In this document: piece after piece, positions 36,108 to 44,303 of the stretch
How the letters are laid out: every line of letters begins with the position of its first letter
How positions within the stretch are numbered: the stretch's first letter is position 1
NCBI GenBank assembly: GCA_964629885.1
Contig: CAZVRJ010000011.1
Span: forward strand, 3,007-67,006
Direction: 5' to 3'
Source of the DNA: CAYWCV01 sp964629885
GTDB lineage: Bacteria > Bacteroidota > Rhodothermia > Balneolales > CAYWCV01
Length of the DNA: 64,000 nt
Program-made: the position numbers and the translations under genes
The notes under the pieces: generated by a model
What the model was told of the DNA's origin: nothing
Database searches by the model: none
The model's input: the letters and a program-made list of their open reading frames with translations, nothing else

Positions 36108-36920
36108 TTAGGGTGCAGAGAATAAAATAATATCCTCTGCTATCAGACCCTTGTCGTTCTCTGTTAGCGTGAATTCGAAGATCAGGTCGCGACTTGGCAC
36201 AAAGCTTGTATCAAAGTTTGGCTCAAACTGGGATATGTGGGCAAATACCGTCTTGTAGGGCGAGCTGTCAGATCTTGAGTCGGTAACCCACAATGGAAGA
36301 TCATAGCGGTTCAAGAAGCGAAGGAATCCATATCCATCATCGTGGCTGAAATCATAGCAAACACCTCTGACTCGCGAACCAACCTTACCCCATTCAGTCG
36401 TGTTTCCCTGTACAGGCAATAAGCCAGGAACCATAAATCCTGATATAAAGAAATCGGCTTCTTTCTTTAGAGCGGGGGGGATGTAATTGAATCCCATGAG
36501 CTCCACTCTGCATCCGTAAGATTGAATCTTACGAATAACCCTCACAAAGTCGGGGTCGTTGGTAAGCAACACCACATGGTTGAGGTCTTTGCACTGTTCG
36601 ATCATGTCGAGCGCCATTTCGACGGATACACTTGGGCGCGTCAGTGGATCGCCCGTTTCCGTGTTTTTAGGCACTATAACTTGTTTTTCGATTACTTTGA
36701 ACTCAAAATCTCTCAAAACTTCGCAAAAGCGGTTAGTCTTGTTTCTGTAGCCCAAGTCTTCGGATGCACGCTCTTGGTCTATGGCAAGGTAGACATTGAA
36801 TCTACCTGGCTGATAGCCGCTTCGGAGGGCGTATTTTCTTAGATTGTCGAAGCGAAGACCGAACCCGCCGTTAAAACTTACGCTGAGGGCATCGACGAAG
36901 ATGCCTGTACGGAACGACAT
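36108..36920 (-). CDS. NYN (PIN-like) domain protein with C-terminal cold-shock-like domain
   Basis: 270 residues. Residues 1-165 are an NYN/LabA-like domain of the PIN nuclease fold: acidic positions in GIFVDALSVSF, VYLAIDQ, SVEMALDMIEQCKDLNHVVLLTNDPDFVRVIRKIQSYGCRVELMGF. Residues about 188-268 look like a cold-shock/S1-type OB fold (GVCYDFSHDDGYGFLRF, TVFAHISQF, LIFEFTLTENDKGLIAEDIIL), matching the CSD pattern of G.V..F....GYGF, VF.H.S and a final AE/AxxV strand. A nuclease joined to a nucleic-acid-binding domain suggests RNA processing. The CSD assignment is my reading of the pattern and is less sure than NYN. Confidence 0.75.
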   Translation of the reverse strand: MSFRTGIFVDALSVSFNGGFGLRFDNLRKYALRSGYQPGRFNVYLAIDQERASEDLGYRNKTNRFCEVLRDFEFKVIEKQVIVPKNTETGDPLTRPSVSVEMALDMIEQCKDLNHVVLLTNDPDFVRVIRKIQSYGCRVELMGFNYIPPALKKEADFFISGFMVPGLLPVQGNTTEWGKVGSRVRGVCYDFSHDDGYGFLRFLNRYDLPLWVTDSRSDSSPYKTVFAHISQFEPNFDTSFVPSRDLIFEFTLTENDKGLIAEDIILFSAP

Positions 36921-36994
36921 AAATAACCTTTCTAATATTATGGTAATAATTACAGCACACTAATGGTATCTTAGAATGATAAGAAAATCAGCGG

Positions 36995-37015
36995 TAAAAT
37001 GCGTGTCGCATTTTA
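36995..37015. terminator. AT-rich hairpin after pheA
   Basis: A perfect 9-bp palindrome (36995-37003 with 37007-37015) with a 3-base loop, starting 9 bases past the pheA stop on the minus strand. The run of T after it is poor, so termination strength is uncertain. Confidence 0.45.
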
Positions 37016-37023
37016 AGTATAGT

Positions 37024-37845
37024 CTACAAGTCTAGATTTGGATAGCTGCCCAGAACCTTCAAGAATAATACTGACTTAGACAATGTATGCACGACATTCT
37101 TGCCTTGGTCTGAGCTTGCGTCGATATTGAGGTCTAGATAGAAGTCATAATTCCAAGGTACACCCACTCTTGGTCGTGACTCAATCTTACTTAGATTGAC
37201 CTTGGCTTCTCGAATCATTCCTAGAAGCTCGTACAGGGAGCCGGGTTTGTCTTCGATTCGTACGACTAGGCTGGTTTTTGTGTTCTCTTTCTTCGTTGGC
37301 CTTCTATCTGGATCTTTTGAAAGAACCAGAAAACGGGTGTAGTTGTGCGGATCCGTCTCGATCGACGGCATAAGTATGCGCGCCCCATAAATTTCGGCGC
37401 TTCTTGCACCGGCTATTGCTGCCACTCCCTTAGGACGATCCTCCATGATTTTTTTGACGGATCCAGCTGTGTCGTCCATTTCAACTACTTTAGCGGGATG
37501 AGTGGCTAGAAAAGCCCTGCATTGCTCGATAGCCATGGGATGCGACCAAATTTCTTTTACCTCATAGAGCGACGTATCGGGAGCGGCGATCAAATTATGT
37601 GATATACGGAGGTAAGTCTCGCCCACAATATGCAAATCATACTTGAAAAGCCGGTCGTAATTGTAGATGAGTGAGCCAACAATTGAATTCTCGATGGCAG
37701 TGATGGCATAATCGCACTTACCTAGCGAGCAGTCGCCGAAAACTTCATCGAACGTGTCGCGCTCCAAAAGTATTGGTTTGTCAAATATTTTTGCAGCCGC
37801 CTCTTCATGAAACGACCCACGAACACCCTGGATGGAAATAATCAC
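37024..37845 (-). CDS. pheA: Prephenate dehydratase
   Basis: 273 residues. It converts prephenate to phenylpyruvate for phenylalanine synthesis. The catalytic PDT domain (1-180) shows IQGVRGSFHEEAA, AITAIENSIVGSL, SHPMAIEQC, DTAGSVKKI and NYTRFLVLSKDP. A C-terminal ACT domain (about 195-270: TSLVVRIEDKPGSLYELLGMI, LSKIESRPRVGVPWNYDFYLDL) should mediate feedback inhibition by phenylalanine. There is no chorismate mutase domain. Standard monofunctional length. Confidence 0.92.
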   Translation of the reverse strand: MIISIQGVRGSFHEEAAAKIFDKPILLERDTFDEVFGDCSLGKCDYAITAIENSIVGSLIYNYDRLFKYDLHIVGETYLRISHNLIAAPDTSLYEVKEIWSHPMAIEQCRAFLATHPAKVVEMDDTAGSVKKIMEDRPKGVAAIAGARSAEIYGARILMPSIETDPHNYTRFLVLSKDPDRRPTKKENTKTSLVVRIEDKPGSLYELLGMIREAKVNLSKIESRPRVGVPWNYDFYLDLNIDASSDQGKNVVHTLSKSVLFLKVLGSYPNLDL

Positions 37846-38061
37846 GCTTAAATGTGTTGAAATTCAAAGAAAGGAATATAATTCTAACCTACGAGGTTGT
37901 GGTGACGATGAAAATTATTTTTTTGAATTAATTTTTATGGAACACTGAAGGCGTTATCGTGGTTTCATTAAATGTTCGTAAATTTGGATACTACCACAAA
38001 TTCCGCAAATGTCGAAAGTCAGACAATGGTAGTGAAACTTAAAAAACAACAACACACGCAA

Positions 38062-38622
38062 ATGAAAGCTATCGCAATTAAAGCCATCGGCAAACTCACC
38101 CCGTTTGTAATGGCAGCTGTTCTCATGTTTGGTACATTCGCATGCACGCCTCAAGCAGAAGCTCCTGTTGAAGAAGCTCCTGTCGAAGAAGTTGCTCCTG
38201 CTAACGACATCGTTGCCGTAGCAAAATCGGCTGGTACATTCACAACGTTGGTCGCAGCTGTTGAAGCTGCCGGTTTGGCAGAAACTTTGATGGGCCCAGG
38301 TCCATACACCGTTTTCGCTCCAACCGATGAGGCTTTTGCTAAGCTTCCTGCGGGCACAGTCGAAAACCTGTTGCTTCCAGAAAACCTAGAGCAACTCAGA
38401 GCTATCCTTCTATACCACGTTGTTAGTGGTAATGTAATGGCAGCTGATGTAGTTACCCTCAACTCGGCTACTACCGTTAATGGCGCATCAGTAGCTATCG
38501 CTGTTGGTGACGCAGGTGTTGTTCTTAATGGCACAACGAACGTTGTAACAACCGACATCACAGCCAGCAACGGCGTGATTCACGTTATCGACTCCGTATT
38601 GATGCCACCAGCTGGCAACTAA
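38062..38622 (+). CDS. Fasciclin (FAS1) domain lipoprotein
   Basis: 186 residues from the ATG at 38062. An open frame extends to 37972 but its first 30 residues are polar and precede the signal peptide. The signal ends in FGTFAC, so Cys25 is probably lipidated, followed by an acidic repeat linker (APVEEAPVEEVAP). One FAS1 domain follows (about 48-184) with TVFAPTDEAFAKLP, LLYHVVSGNV and NGVIHVIDSVLMP. FAS1 domains mediate cell-surface adhesion. It has its own strong terminator. Confidence 0.9.
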   Translation: MKAIAIKAIGKLTPFVMAAVLMFGTFACTPQAEAPVEEAPVEEVAPANDIVAVAKSAGTFTTLVAAVEAAGLAETLMGPGPYTVFAPTDEAFAKLPAGTVENLLLPENLEQLRAILLYHVVSGNVMAADVVTLNSATTVNGASVAIAVGDAGVVLNGTTNVVTTDITASNGVIHVIDSVLMPPAGN

Positions 38623-38650
38623 ACACACGTTTTTTTAACGTTGTTATAAG

Positions 38651-38682
38651 GCCACATCACATGTTGATGTGGCTTTTTTTTT
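38651..38682 (+). terminator. Terminator after the fasciclin gene
   Basis: A perfect 9-bp stem (38651-38659 with 38665-38673), 5-base loop, then nine T residues (38674-38682). Textbook intrinsic terminator 29 bases beyond the stop. Confidence 0.92.
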
Positions 38683-38770
38683 GTGCTTCAGCCTTGTACA
38701 TTGTAAGAAGGCCTGTGTCGATCTGAACGTCGTTGGGTCATAATAACTGCACCGGATTATCCATATAGCC

Positions 38771-39688
38771 ATGAAACGCATCCTAATATGCCTTAGCTTG
38801 GAACCCTTCGATAAACACATCATATCGTACGTGTCGAAGGTTCCACAACTGTTCGATGGGGCACAATTGCATCTTGTACACGTCTTAAAAGATAGTGTGA
38901 ACAATTTTCCCGCTTCCGAAATGGAGGAGTCGCTTGATCTGAATAATGATGGTTTCGACGCAGACGACTTGCGACAACATGCCATCAAGGTTGGACTCAA
39001 GGGTGCCGAGACGTCCATCGCTGCGGTACTCAAAGGATCACCTTCATCCGAAATATTGCGTTATATGCATGCGTGGGATATTGAACTTGCATTTTTAGGT
39101 AAACGAGATCATGATCACGGTGCTGGATATCTTGCTTCACAGCTCGCATCACGGTCGCCTGCTAGCCTATGGTTGGTGCCAGAGTCGGATAGCGTATCGT
39201 TGAGCCGTGTGCTACTTGCTACCGATTTTTCGGATGCGTCGGGTGTAGCCTACGATTGCGCAACCAAACTGACCATGCATTTACCACAAATTCATGAATT
39301 GCATGTAGTTTCGGCATATAATGTGCCTGCAGGATACTTCAAATCTGGGCTGACCTACGACCAAATGAGCGAGAAAATGCGTGTAATTACCGAGAAGGGC
39401 TTGGATGATTGGATCGCATCAAGACCACAGATCGAAGGTGTGCAGGTCAAGCTTGATGTCGAGGAAGAAGACAATGGAACAGCATCTGCCATTCTGAGTG
39501 TCGCATCACGCATTGATGCCGATCTGTTGGTGCTTGGAAGTCGAGGTCGATCAGGACTTGCAGCTTTTTTGCTTGGCAGCACAACCGACAGAATAATTCG
39601 CAGCGGTCATAAGTATCCCGTTTTTGTGGCACGAAGCCATGACGAGCAGACTAAACGGTTGTTGCGCGATCTCTTTCGGGTTGAGTAG
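38771..39688 (+). CDS. Universal stress protein, tandem UspA domains
   Basis: 305 residues with two UspA folds (about 1-140 and 145-290). The second carries the ATP-binding pattern G-2x-G-9x-G-S/T in LVLGSRGRSGLAAFLLGSTTDRII. The first (ELAFLGKRDHDHGAGYLASQLA) lacks the full motif and may not bind ATP. Such tandem proteins respond to starvation or redox stress in the cytoplasm. It ends at a two-way terminator shared with the convergent metalloprotease. Confidence 0.88.
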   Translation: MKRILICLSLEPFDKHIISYVSKVPQLFDGAQLHLVHVLKDSVNNFPASEMEESLDLNNDGFDADDLRQHAIKVGLKGAETSIAAVLKGSPSSEILRYMHAWDIELAFLGKRDHDHGAGYLASQLASRSPASLWLVPESDSVSLSRVLLATDFSDASGVAYDCATKLTMHLPQIHELHVVSAYNVPAGYFKSGLTYDQMSEKMRVITEKGLDDWIASRPQIEGVQVKLDVEEEDNGTASAILSVASRIDADLLVLGSRGRSGLAAFLLGSTTDRIIRSGHKYPVFVARSHDEQTKRLLRDLFRVE

Positions 39689-39716
39689 CTAAGATCGAAA
39701 TCAAACTAATTGATAC

Positions 39717-39752
39717 AAAAAAAGCCCCACACATTCGTATGGGGCTTTTTTT
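39717..39752. terminator. Bidirectional terminator
   Basis: A 7-bp stem AGCCCCA/TGGGGCT (39723-39729 with 39740-39746), with an A run before it (39717-39723) and a T run after (39746-39752). It can stop transcription from both convergent neighbours. Confidence 0.9.
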
Positions 39753-39770
39753 ATGGAATCTTGATTGCTA

Positions 39771-42323
39771 TTACTTCGGATCTAAGATGGCGTCGATACG
39801 AGCCACAAGGTCTTGGTAGTGTGCACGTGTAACAGCGTCGCCACCGGCATTACGCAACTCATTGCGAAGGCGGGTCAGATCGGCGCGTACTAGCGGACGA
39901 ATGTCGTTGGTCGACATGTTTACTCCGCCGCCGCCACCACCGAATGCTGCAAGGGCAGGAGATACGGGGGCATCAACCATGAAGGAGCCCATACGATCGA
40001 CATATCCGCGCTGCAAGCCGCGACGGTAGATGTCTACGCTGCGGCCAGTTCCAAGCTCTGTCCACACGCCTTGGCGGAGGTCAGCAAACATGTTTGATAC
40101 CGTGTATGCCTGATTGCCTTTCATGGCCTCGTAGTCGAGCAGGCGCTGCATCTTCTGGGTGTCTAGAACGCGGTTCAGGGTGCCTGTCATGGCTCCGATG
40201 ATGCGGTTGGTCAAGCCTTGGTTCTCGATGCGGCCGAGAATGTCTTGGTTGATCATCCATGTAGGTGTCTTGAATGCTTCGTCGTTCAAGAACTTGACAG
40301 CACGCTGCATACGCTCTTTCTCTACATATTCATAGATAACACCTTCCTGGCCGGCAGCTTTACGTGTACGGTATACACCGCCAACATTTGTAGACACATG
40401 ACCCATATAGCGGTTCCACTGTCCCAAAACTTGGCCGTAAAGCTCTGCAAGTTCTTCATAACCCTGACCTTCGACCGTGCCCCACTCAATGAGGTTCGGA
40501 ACGATGCGCTTCAAGTTGGCTATGCCATAAGCACTTGCCTTCATGGAGTCGTCGCCGAGATCTTCAGTTTGCGCAGATGGGTCGATGCGTCCGTCGCCGT
40601 CATCTCCGAACATGTACATCGGATCGCCTTCAACAGCTAGAATCCAGCTGTCGAGAGTTGCTTTCTCTTGTGTTGGATCGGTAATGTTCGGCAACCAGCG
40701 GTAACCCCAGTTAACGGCATATTTGTCGTATGGACCTACACCTGGCATCAAAGCAACGCCAACGTCACCAGGCTGGGCAACGTAGTTGAAACGGGCATAG
40801 TCCATGATGGATGGAGCCGTGTTATACTTTGAGGTGAAGGTAGCAGAACGCAACGAGTCGACAGGGTATGCCGAGCTCGATTTCATGTTGTGTGGAAGGC
40901 CGATCGTGTGTCCAACTTCGTGCGCAGAAACAAAGCGGATGAGCTCGCCCATCACTTCGTCGCGGAATTTGATGCCACGAGCATCTGGATTGATAGCAGC
41001 TGTCTGAACGAAGAACCAGTTGCGGAGCAAGTTCATGACATTGTGGTACCAGCCGATGTCTGAATCAAGGATCTCGCCTGAACGCGGATCAGCTTCTGAC
41101 GGACCGTATGCGTTAGCAATCGGCGATGTAAAGTAGCGGATAACAGAGTAGCGGATGTTCTCTGGGCTGAACTCTGGGTCCTCTTCAGGGCTTGGCGGAA
41201 GCTTGCCCACGATTGCGTTTTTGAAACCTGCGGCCTCAAAGGCTACTTGCCAATCGTCAACACCTTGGAGCAGGTATTTACGCCATTTCTCTGGAGTGGC
41301 AGGATCTACATAATAGACAATCTGCTTTGCTGGCTCAACCAATTCACCTCTGAGGTAACGCTGTACGTCCTCTGGCTTAGGCTCGAGTCTCCAGCGCTTA
41401 ATATACGTACGCGTTGTGGAGCGTTGCTCGTCCAAGCCGTAATCGACCTGACGCACTGCGAAATAACCAACACGCGGATCATAGATACGCGGCATCATCG
41501 GTGTCTCTGGAAGGAGGATCATCGAGTGGTTGATCTCAAGCGTGATAGAGCTTGTCTCAGCATTTGTTGGTGGCGATTGTGCGTCGTAAGTGAGCACATG
41601 GCGCATCTCGATGTTATCGGGGTAGCTTCTGATCGATTCGACATAAGAACGAGCCGGATCAAGGCGACGAACACGCAAGCTCGTGCGCAAGTTGCTGTTC
41701 ATACCCAAGAATGGGACATCAGTAGTAAGTAGCGGTGTTACTTCAATAACAACACCAGCTGAATCCTTGGCTAACGACTTAATGTCGAATGTGAAAAGGA
41801 TAGGCTCGTTGTTCGAGTTGCGAATAGCTTGGGCAATTGGAAGCGAGTCGGCTGCAACATTCTGGTAGCTAATAGCACGCATGTCAATATTATCGCCACG
41901 ACGAACAAAACGAAGGCTCTGCTGTCCAAATTTTTCGCCACCGAAGCCGATACCTGTTGCAGTTTTCGCAATACGGCTAATCAGCATAATCTCTCTGCCA
42001 AGAAGTCCGTCAGGTATTTCAAAGAAATACTTTCCGTCGATTTCATGGACTTTGAACATGCCATCGTCCGTCTTAGCCTTGGCGGTAATGACGTCTTTGT
42101 ATGGCTTTATCCCCGCTGCAGCACCACCTGGACGAGCAGCCGCTGCTGAAGCAGCCGGAGGTGTGCCTGTTGGGGTGGCTGCCTGACCAGCAGGTCTAGC
42201 TGGGGTTGTTGGAGCAGCGGTTTTGGAGGAAGAACAGGCGCCTGCTACCAAAGAGCCTGCCAATATCATGGCGAAAACGGGAGTCGAGCCCATTTTCACA
42301 CGCGACAGTATGGTGTGTTTCAT
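39771..42323 (-). CDS. Zinc-dependent metalloprotease lipoprotein (DUF5117/DUF5118 type)
   Basis: 850 residues. The lipoprotein signal ends in VAGAC (Cys30), then comes an Ala/Pro/Thr-rich linker (about 31-75). The N-terminal region fits DUF5118/DUF5117 (KPYKDVI, DGMFKVHEIDGKYFFEIPDGLLGREIMLISRI). The metzincin-like motif HEVGHTIGLPH gives zinc ligands His468, His472 and His478 with catalytic Glu469; a methionine turn may be SIMDYARFNYV. The C-terminal half is DUF4953-like. These are common secreted Bacteroidota proteases with unknown substrates. Nonamer repeats lie upstream. Confidence 0.9.
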   Translation of the reverse strand: MKHTILSRVKMGSTPVFAMILAGSLVAGACSSSKTAAPTTPARPAGQAATPTGTPPAASAAAARPGGAAAGIKPYKDVITAKAKTDDGMFKVHEIDGKYFFEIPDGLLGREIMLISRIAKTATGIGFGGEKFGQQSLRFVRRGDNIDMRAISYQNVAADSLPIAQAIRNSNNEPILFTFDIKSLAKDSAGVVIEVTPLLTTDVPFLGMNSNLRTSLRVRRLDPARSYVESIRSYPDNIEMRHVLTYDAQSPPTNAETSSITLEINHSMILLPETPMMPRIYDPRVGYFAVRQVDYGLDEQRSTTRTYIKRWRLEPKPEDVQRYLRGELVEPAKQIVYYVDPATPEKWRKYLLQGVDDWQVAFEAAGFKNAIVGKLPPSPEEDPEFSPENIRYSVIRYFTSPIANAYGPSEADPRSGEILDSDIGWYHNVMNLLRNWFFVQTAAINPDARGIKFRDEVMGELIRFVSAHEVGHTIGLPHNMKSSSAYPVDSLRSATFTSKYNTAPSIMDYARFNYVAQPGDVGVALMPGVGPYDKYAVNWGYRWLPNITDPTQEKATLDSWILAVEGDPMYMFGDDGDGRIDPSAQTEDLGDDSMKASAYGIANLKRIVPNLIEWGTVEGQGYEELAELYGQVLGQWNRYMGHVSTNVGGVYRTRKAAGQEGVIYEYVEKERMQRAVKFLNDEAFKTPTWMINQDILGRIENQGLTNRIIGAMTGTLNRVLDTQKMQRLLDYEAMKGNQAYTVSNMFADLRQGVWTELGTGRSVDIYRRGLQRGYVDRMGSFMVDAPVSPALAAFGGGGGGVNMSTNDIRPLVRADLTRLRNELRNAGGDAVTRAHYQDLVARIDAILDPK

Positions 42324-42457
42324 ATATAATTCTGACTGTTAAAGGTACATCCCGAGTAAAATGCCAAAAGACACAAATCCGAAAATACGACCGCAGATTG
42401 GATCATCCCCATGAATTTTATGGAATTGTTCCCAAGAATATTAAAAGATGTAAAATC

Positions 42458-42590
42458 GAGGGCATCATGGGCATAGAGGGCGTCGAGGGCATCCAGGGCA
42501 ACGGGGACAACACAGGCATCAAGGAGACCAGAAAAGAATACAATTGATGCCCATGATGCCCATGATGCCCCTGATTACTCTGATGCCTTG
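42458..42590. repeat. Nonanucleotide tandem repeats in inverted arrangement (copy 1)
   Basis: Eight 9-bp units on the plus strand (42458-42529; type GAGGGCATC, ATGGGCATA, CAGGGCAAC) are followed, after 16 bases, by five units of the complement type (42546-42590; GATGCCCAT, GATGCCCAT, GATGCCCCT, GATTACTCT, GATGCCTTG). The two blocks can pair as a long imperfect hairpin. The last units run into the end of the small gene at 42575. Confidence 0.85.
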
Positions 42591-42850
42591 GATTTCGCGG
42601 CCCATCGCCGAATTTCAGTACGAAACCAATCGTCGGCCTCGTCGGTCCACTTATAATGTTCCCTTATATACGAGATAGTCACCTTCTCAACGTCGGAATA
42701 CAACCCATCTTCCTTCACGCGGCGCATCAGCTCTCGGGCATCACTTAACGATATCCTGCCGTCGCCTTTGCCCGACACGGCAATATCTGCCGCATCAATT
42801 AAGTAGTTGTCCAACTTCATGCCGTCGACATAACGGTAAGTATGGGCCAT
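42575..42850 (-). CDS. Small conserved-looking hypothetical protein with EF-hand-like loop
   Basis: 91 residues, charged and helical, no signal peptide. GKGDGRISLSDARELM (about 27-42) resembles an EF-hand loop plus following helix, and ADDWFRTEIRRWAAKSK closes the protein. Calcium binding is only suggested by the loop. I do not recognise a named family. It is transcribed after rimO on the same strand with an 80-base gap. Its 3' end merges with a nonamer repeat block. Confidence 0.6.
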   Translation of the reverse strand: MAHTYRYVDGMKLDNYLIDAADIAVSGKGDGRISLSDARELMRRVKEDGLYSDVEKVTISYIREHYKWTDEADDWFRTEIRRWAAKSKASE

Positions 42851-42930
42851 GTTAATAAATGCTTAATGCGTGTTTACGACCGCAATTAAGGCATTTGTAT
42901 TGGTAGATGCAAGTCTGTGTAGCGGAGCGT

Positions 42931-44247
42931 CTATGCCTTCGAAGCGATGGATCCGAACAAATCAAAAGCTTCTGCATCAGTAATGTCGACATTATAGAAT
43001 GATCCAATCGATAAATTACCGACTTCGAAACCATCTTGGGCAGTCTGAATGATGACCTCGTTGTCAACCTCAGGTGTGTCGAACTCCGTTCTGCCGTAAG
43101 CCACTCCGTCCTCAATGCGGTCGACAAGCACCTTCATAGTCTGCCCGATCAACGTAAGATTTTTTTCAAGACTGATTTCTTGCTGCAAATTCATGGCCTC
43201 GGCAACTCGTCGTTGCTTTTCTTTTCTTGATACAGGATCGCCAAGGTCGTAGGCGGTTGTACCATCTTCCTGGCTGTAGGCAAATACTCCGAGACGGTCG
43301 AACCGGATATCGCGCATGAAATCCAACAAACGGTTGAAATGATCTTTAGTCTCGGTCGGATAGCCCAATATCAATGTGGTGCGCAAGCGGATACCCGGCA
43401 CTTCGTCGCGGATGATACCAATAAGCTCCCTTAGTCGGTTCTCTGTGACCCCGCGTCGCATCGATTTCAGAACATCGGTGTCGACATGCTGCACTGGCAT
43501 GTCGAGATACTTGCAAATGTTTTCCCGCTCGCGGATAACTGGCAGAATATCGACTGGGAATTTCGCAGGATAAGCATACAATAGGCGTATCCAGTCGAAA
43601 CCTAAATCTGAAAGACGCTTCATCAAATCTGCAAGCGTACGTGTGCCGTAGATGTCGAGGCCGTAAAAGGTCAGATCCTGCCCGATAAGTATCAACTCGC
43701 GAACACCCTGTGCCTTCAGCAAACGGGCTTCTTGGAGTAGCTCATCGATCGGTTTGGATCGGTGGCCGCCCCTCATGAGTGGAATAGAACAAAATGAGCA
43801 AGGATTATCGCACCCTTCCGAGATCTTCAAATAGGCAAAGTGGGATGGTGTCGAAAGCGAACGCTCGCCGAGCAGCTCATATTTATAGGATCCGCCAAGC
43901 TCCTCGAGGATTTCTGGGAGGTGCATGGTGCCAAAATATCGATCTACCTCTGGGATTTCTGATTGGAGGTCAGACTGATAGCGTTGCGACAGGCAACCCA
44001 TCACAATAAGCTTCTTGAGTTGGCCTTTTTTGCGCAGTTCAACACCCTGAAGGATGTGCTCGATCGACTCTTGTTTAGCCGCTTCGATGAACCCACAGGT
44101 ATTAATGATGAGCACATCGGCCCGATCGACCGCCTCTGTTACTACAAAGTCGTTCGCTCGGGCCTGCGCTACTAAAACTTCCGAATCGACCATATTCTTG
44201 GAGCACCCAAGAGTGTGGACGTAAATGTGCGGTACGCGGGTTTTCAA
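42931..44247 (-). CDS. rimO: Ribosomal protein S12 methylthiotransferase
   Basis: 438 residues. It adds a methylthio group to an aspartate of ribosomal protein S12 using two iron-sulfur clusters. The UPF0004 domain has Cys15, Cys51 and Cys85 (LGCSKN, INTCGF, MGCLSQRY). The radical SAM motif CDNPCSFC gives Cys146, Cys150 and Cys153. A TRAM domain ends the protein (about 372-432). The start must be TTG at 44245-44247: an in-frame stop lies just upstream, and the next ATG falls after the essential Cys15. pntB lies upstream on the same strand. Confidence 0.92.
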   Translation of the reverse strand: MKTRVPHIYVHTLGCSKNMVDSEVLVAQARANDFVVTEAVDRADVLIINTCGFIEAAKQESIEHILQGVELRKKGQLKKLIVMGCLSQRYQSDLQSEIPEVDRYFGTMHLPEILEELGGSYKYELLGERSLSTPSHFAYLKISEGCDNPCSFCSIPLMRGGHRSKPIDELLQEARLLKAQGVRELILIGQDLTFYGLDIYGTRTLADLMKRLSDLGFDWIRLLYAYPAKFPVDILPVIRERENICKYLDMPVQHVDTDVLKSMRRGVTENRLRELIGIIRDEVPGIRLRTTLILGYPTETKDHFNRLLDFMRDIRFDRLGVFAYSQEDGTTAYDLGDPVSRKEKQRRVAEAMNLQQEISLEKNLTLIGQTMKVLVDRIEDGVAYGRTEFDTPEVDNEVIIQTAQDGFEVGNLSIGSFYNVDITDAEAFDLFGSIASKA

Positions 44248-44303
44248 CGTTTATGGGGCTATTGATGCAAAAATCGCAAGACCCGTAAGATACGGAAGAA
44301 TTA

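Noticed and set aside
37972..38061. Longer N-terminus for the fasciclin protein
   Set aside because: The extra 30 residues are polar and would bury the lipoprotein signal peptide.
42206..42547. ORF with collagen-like GIEGVEGIQGNGD repeats
   Set aside because: It is the plus-strand reading of the nonamer repeat block and of the antisense of the metalloprotease gene start. There is no ribosome binding site, and the repeat pattern exists as DNA in both orientations.
42458..42590. CRISPR array
   Set aside because: Units are 9 bp, degenerate and without spacers, and switch orientation. No cas genes are present.
44283..44295. Terminator after pntB
   Set aside because: Only a 5-bp stem with a 3-base loop and a weak T stretch; too weak to list as a feature.
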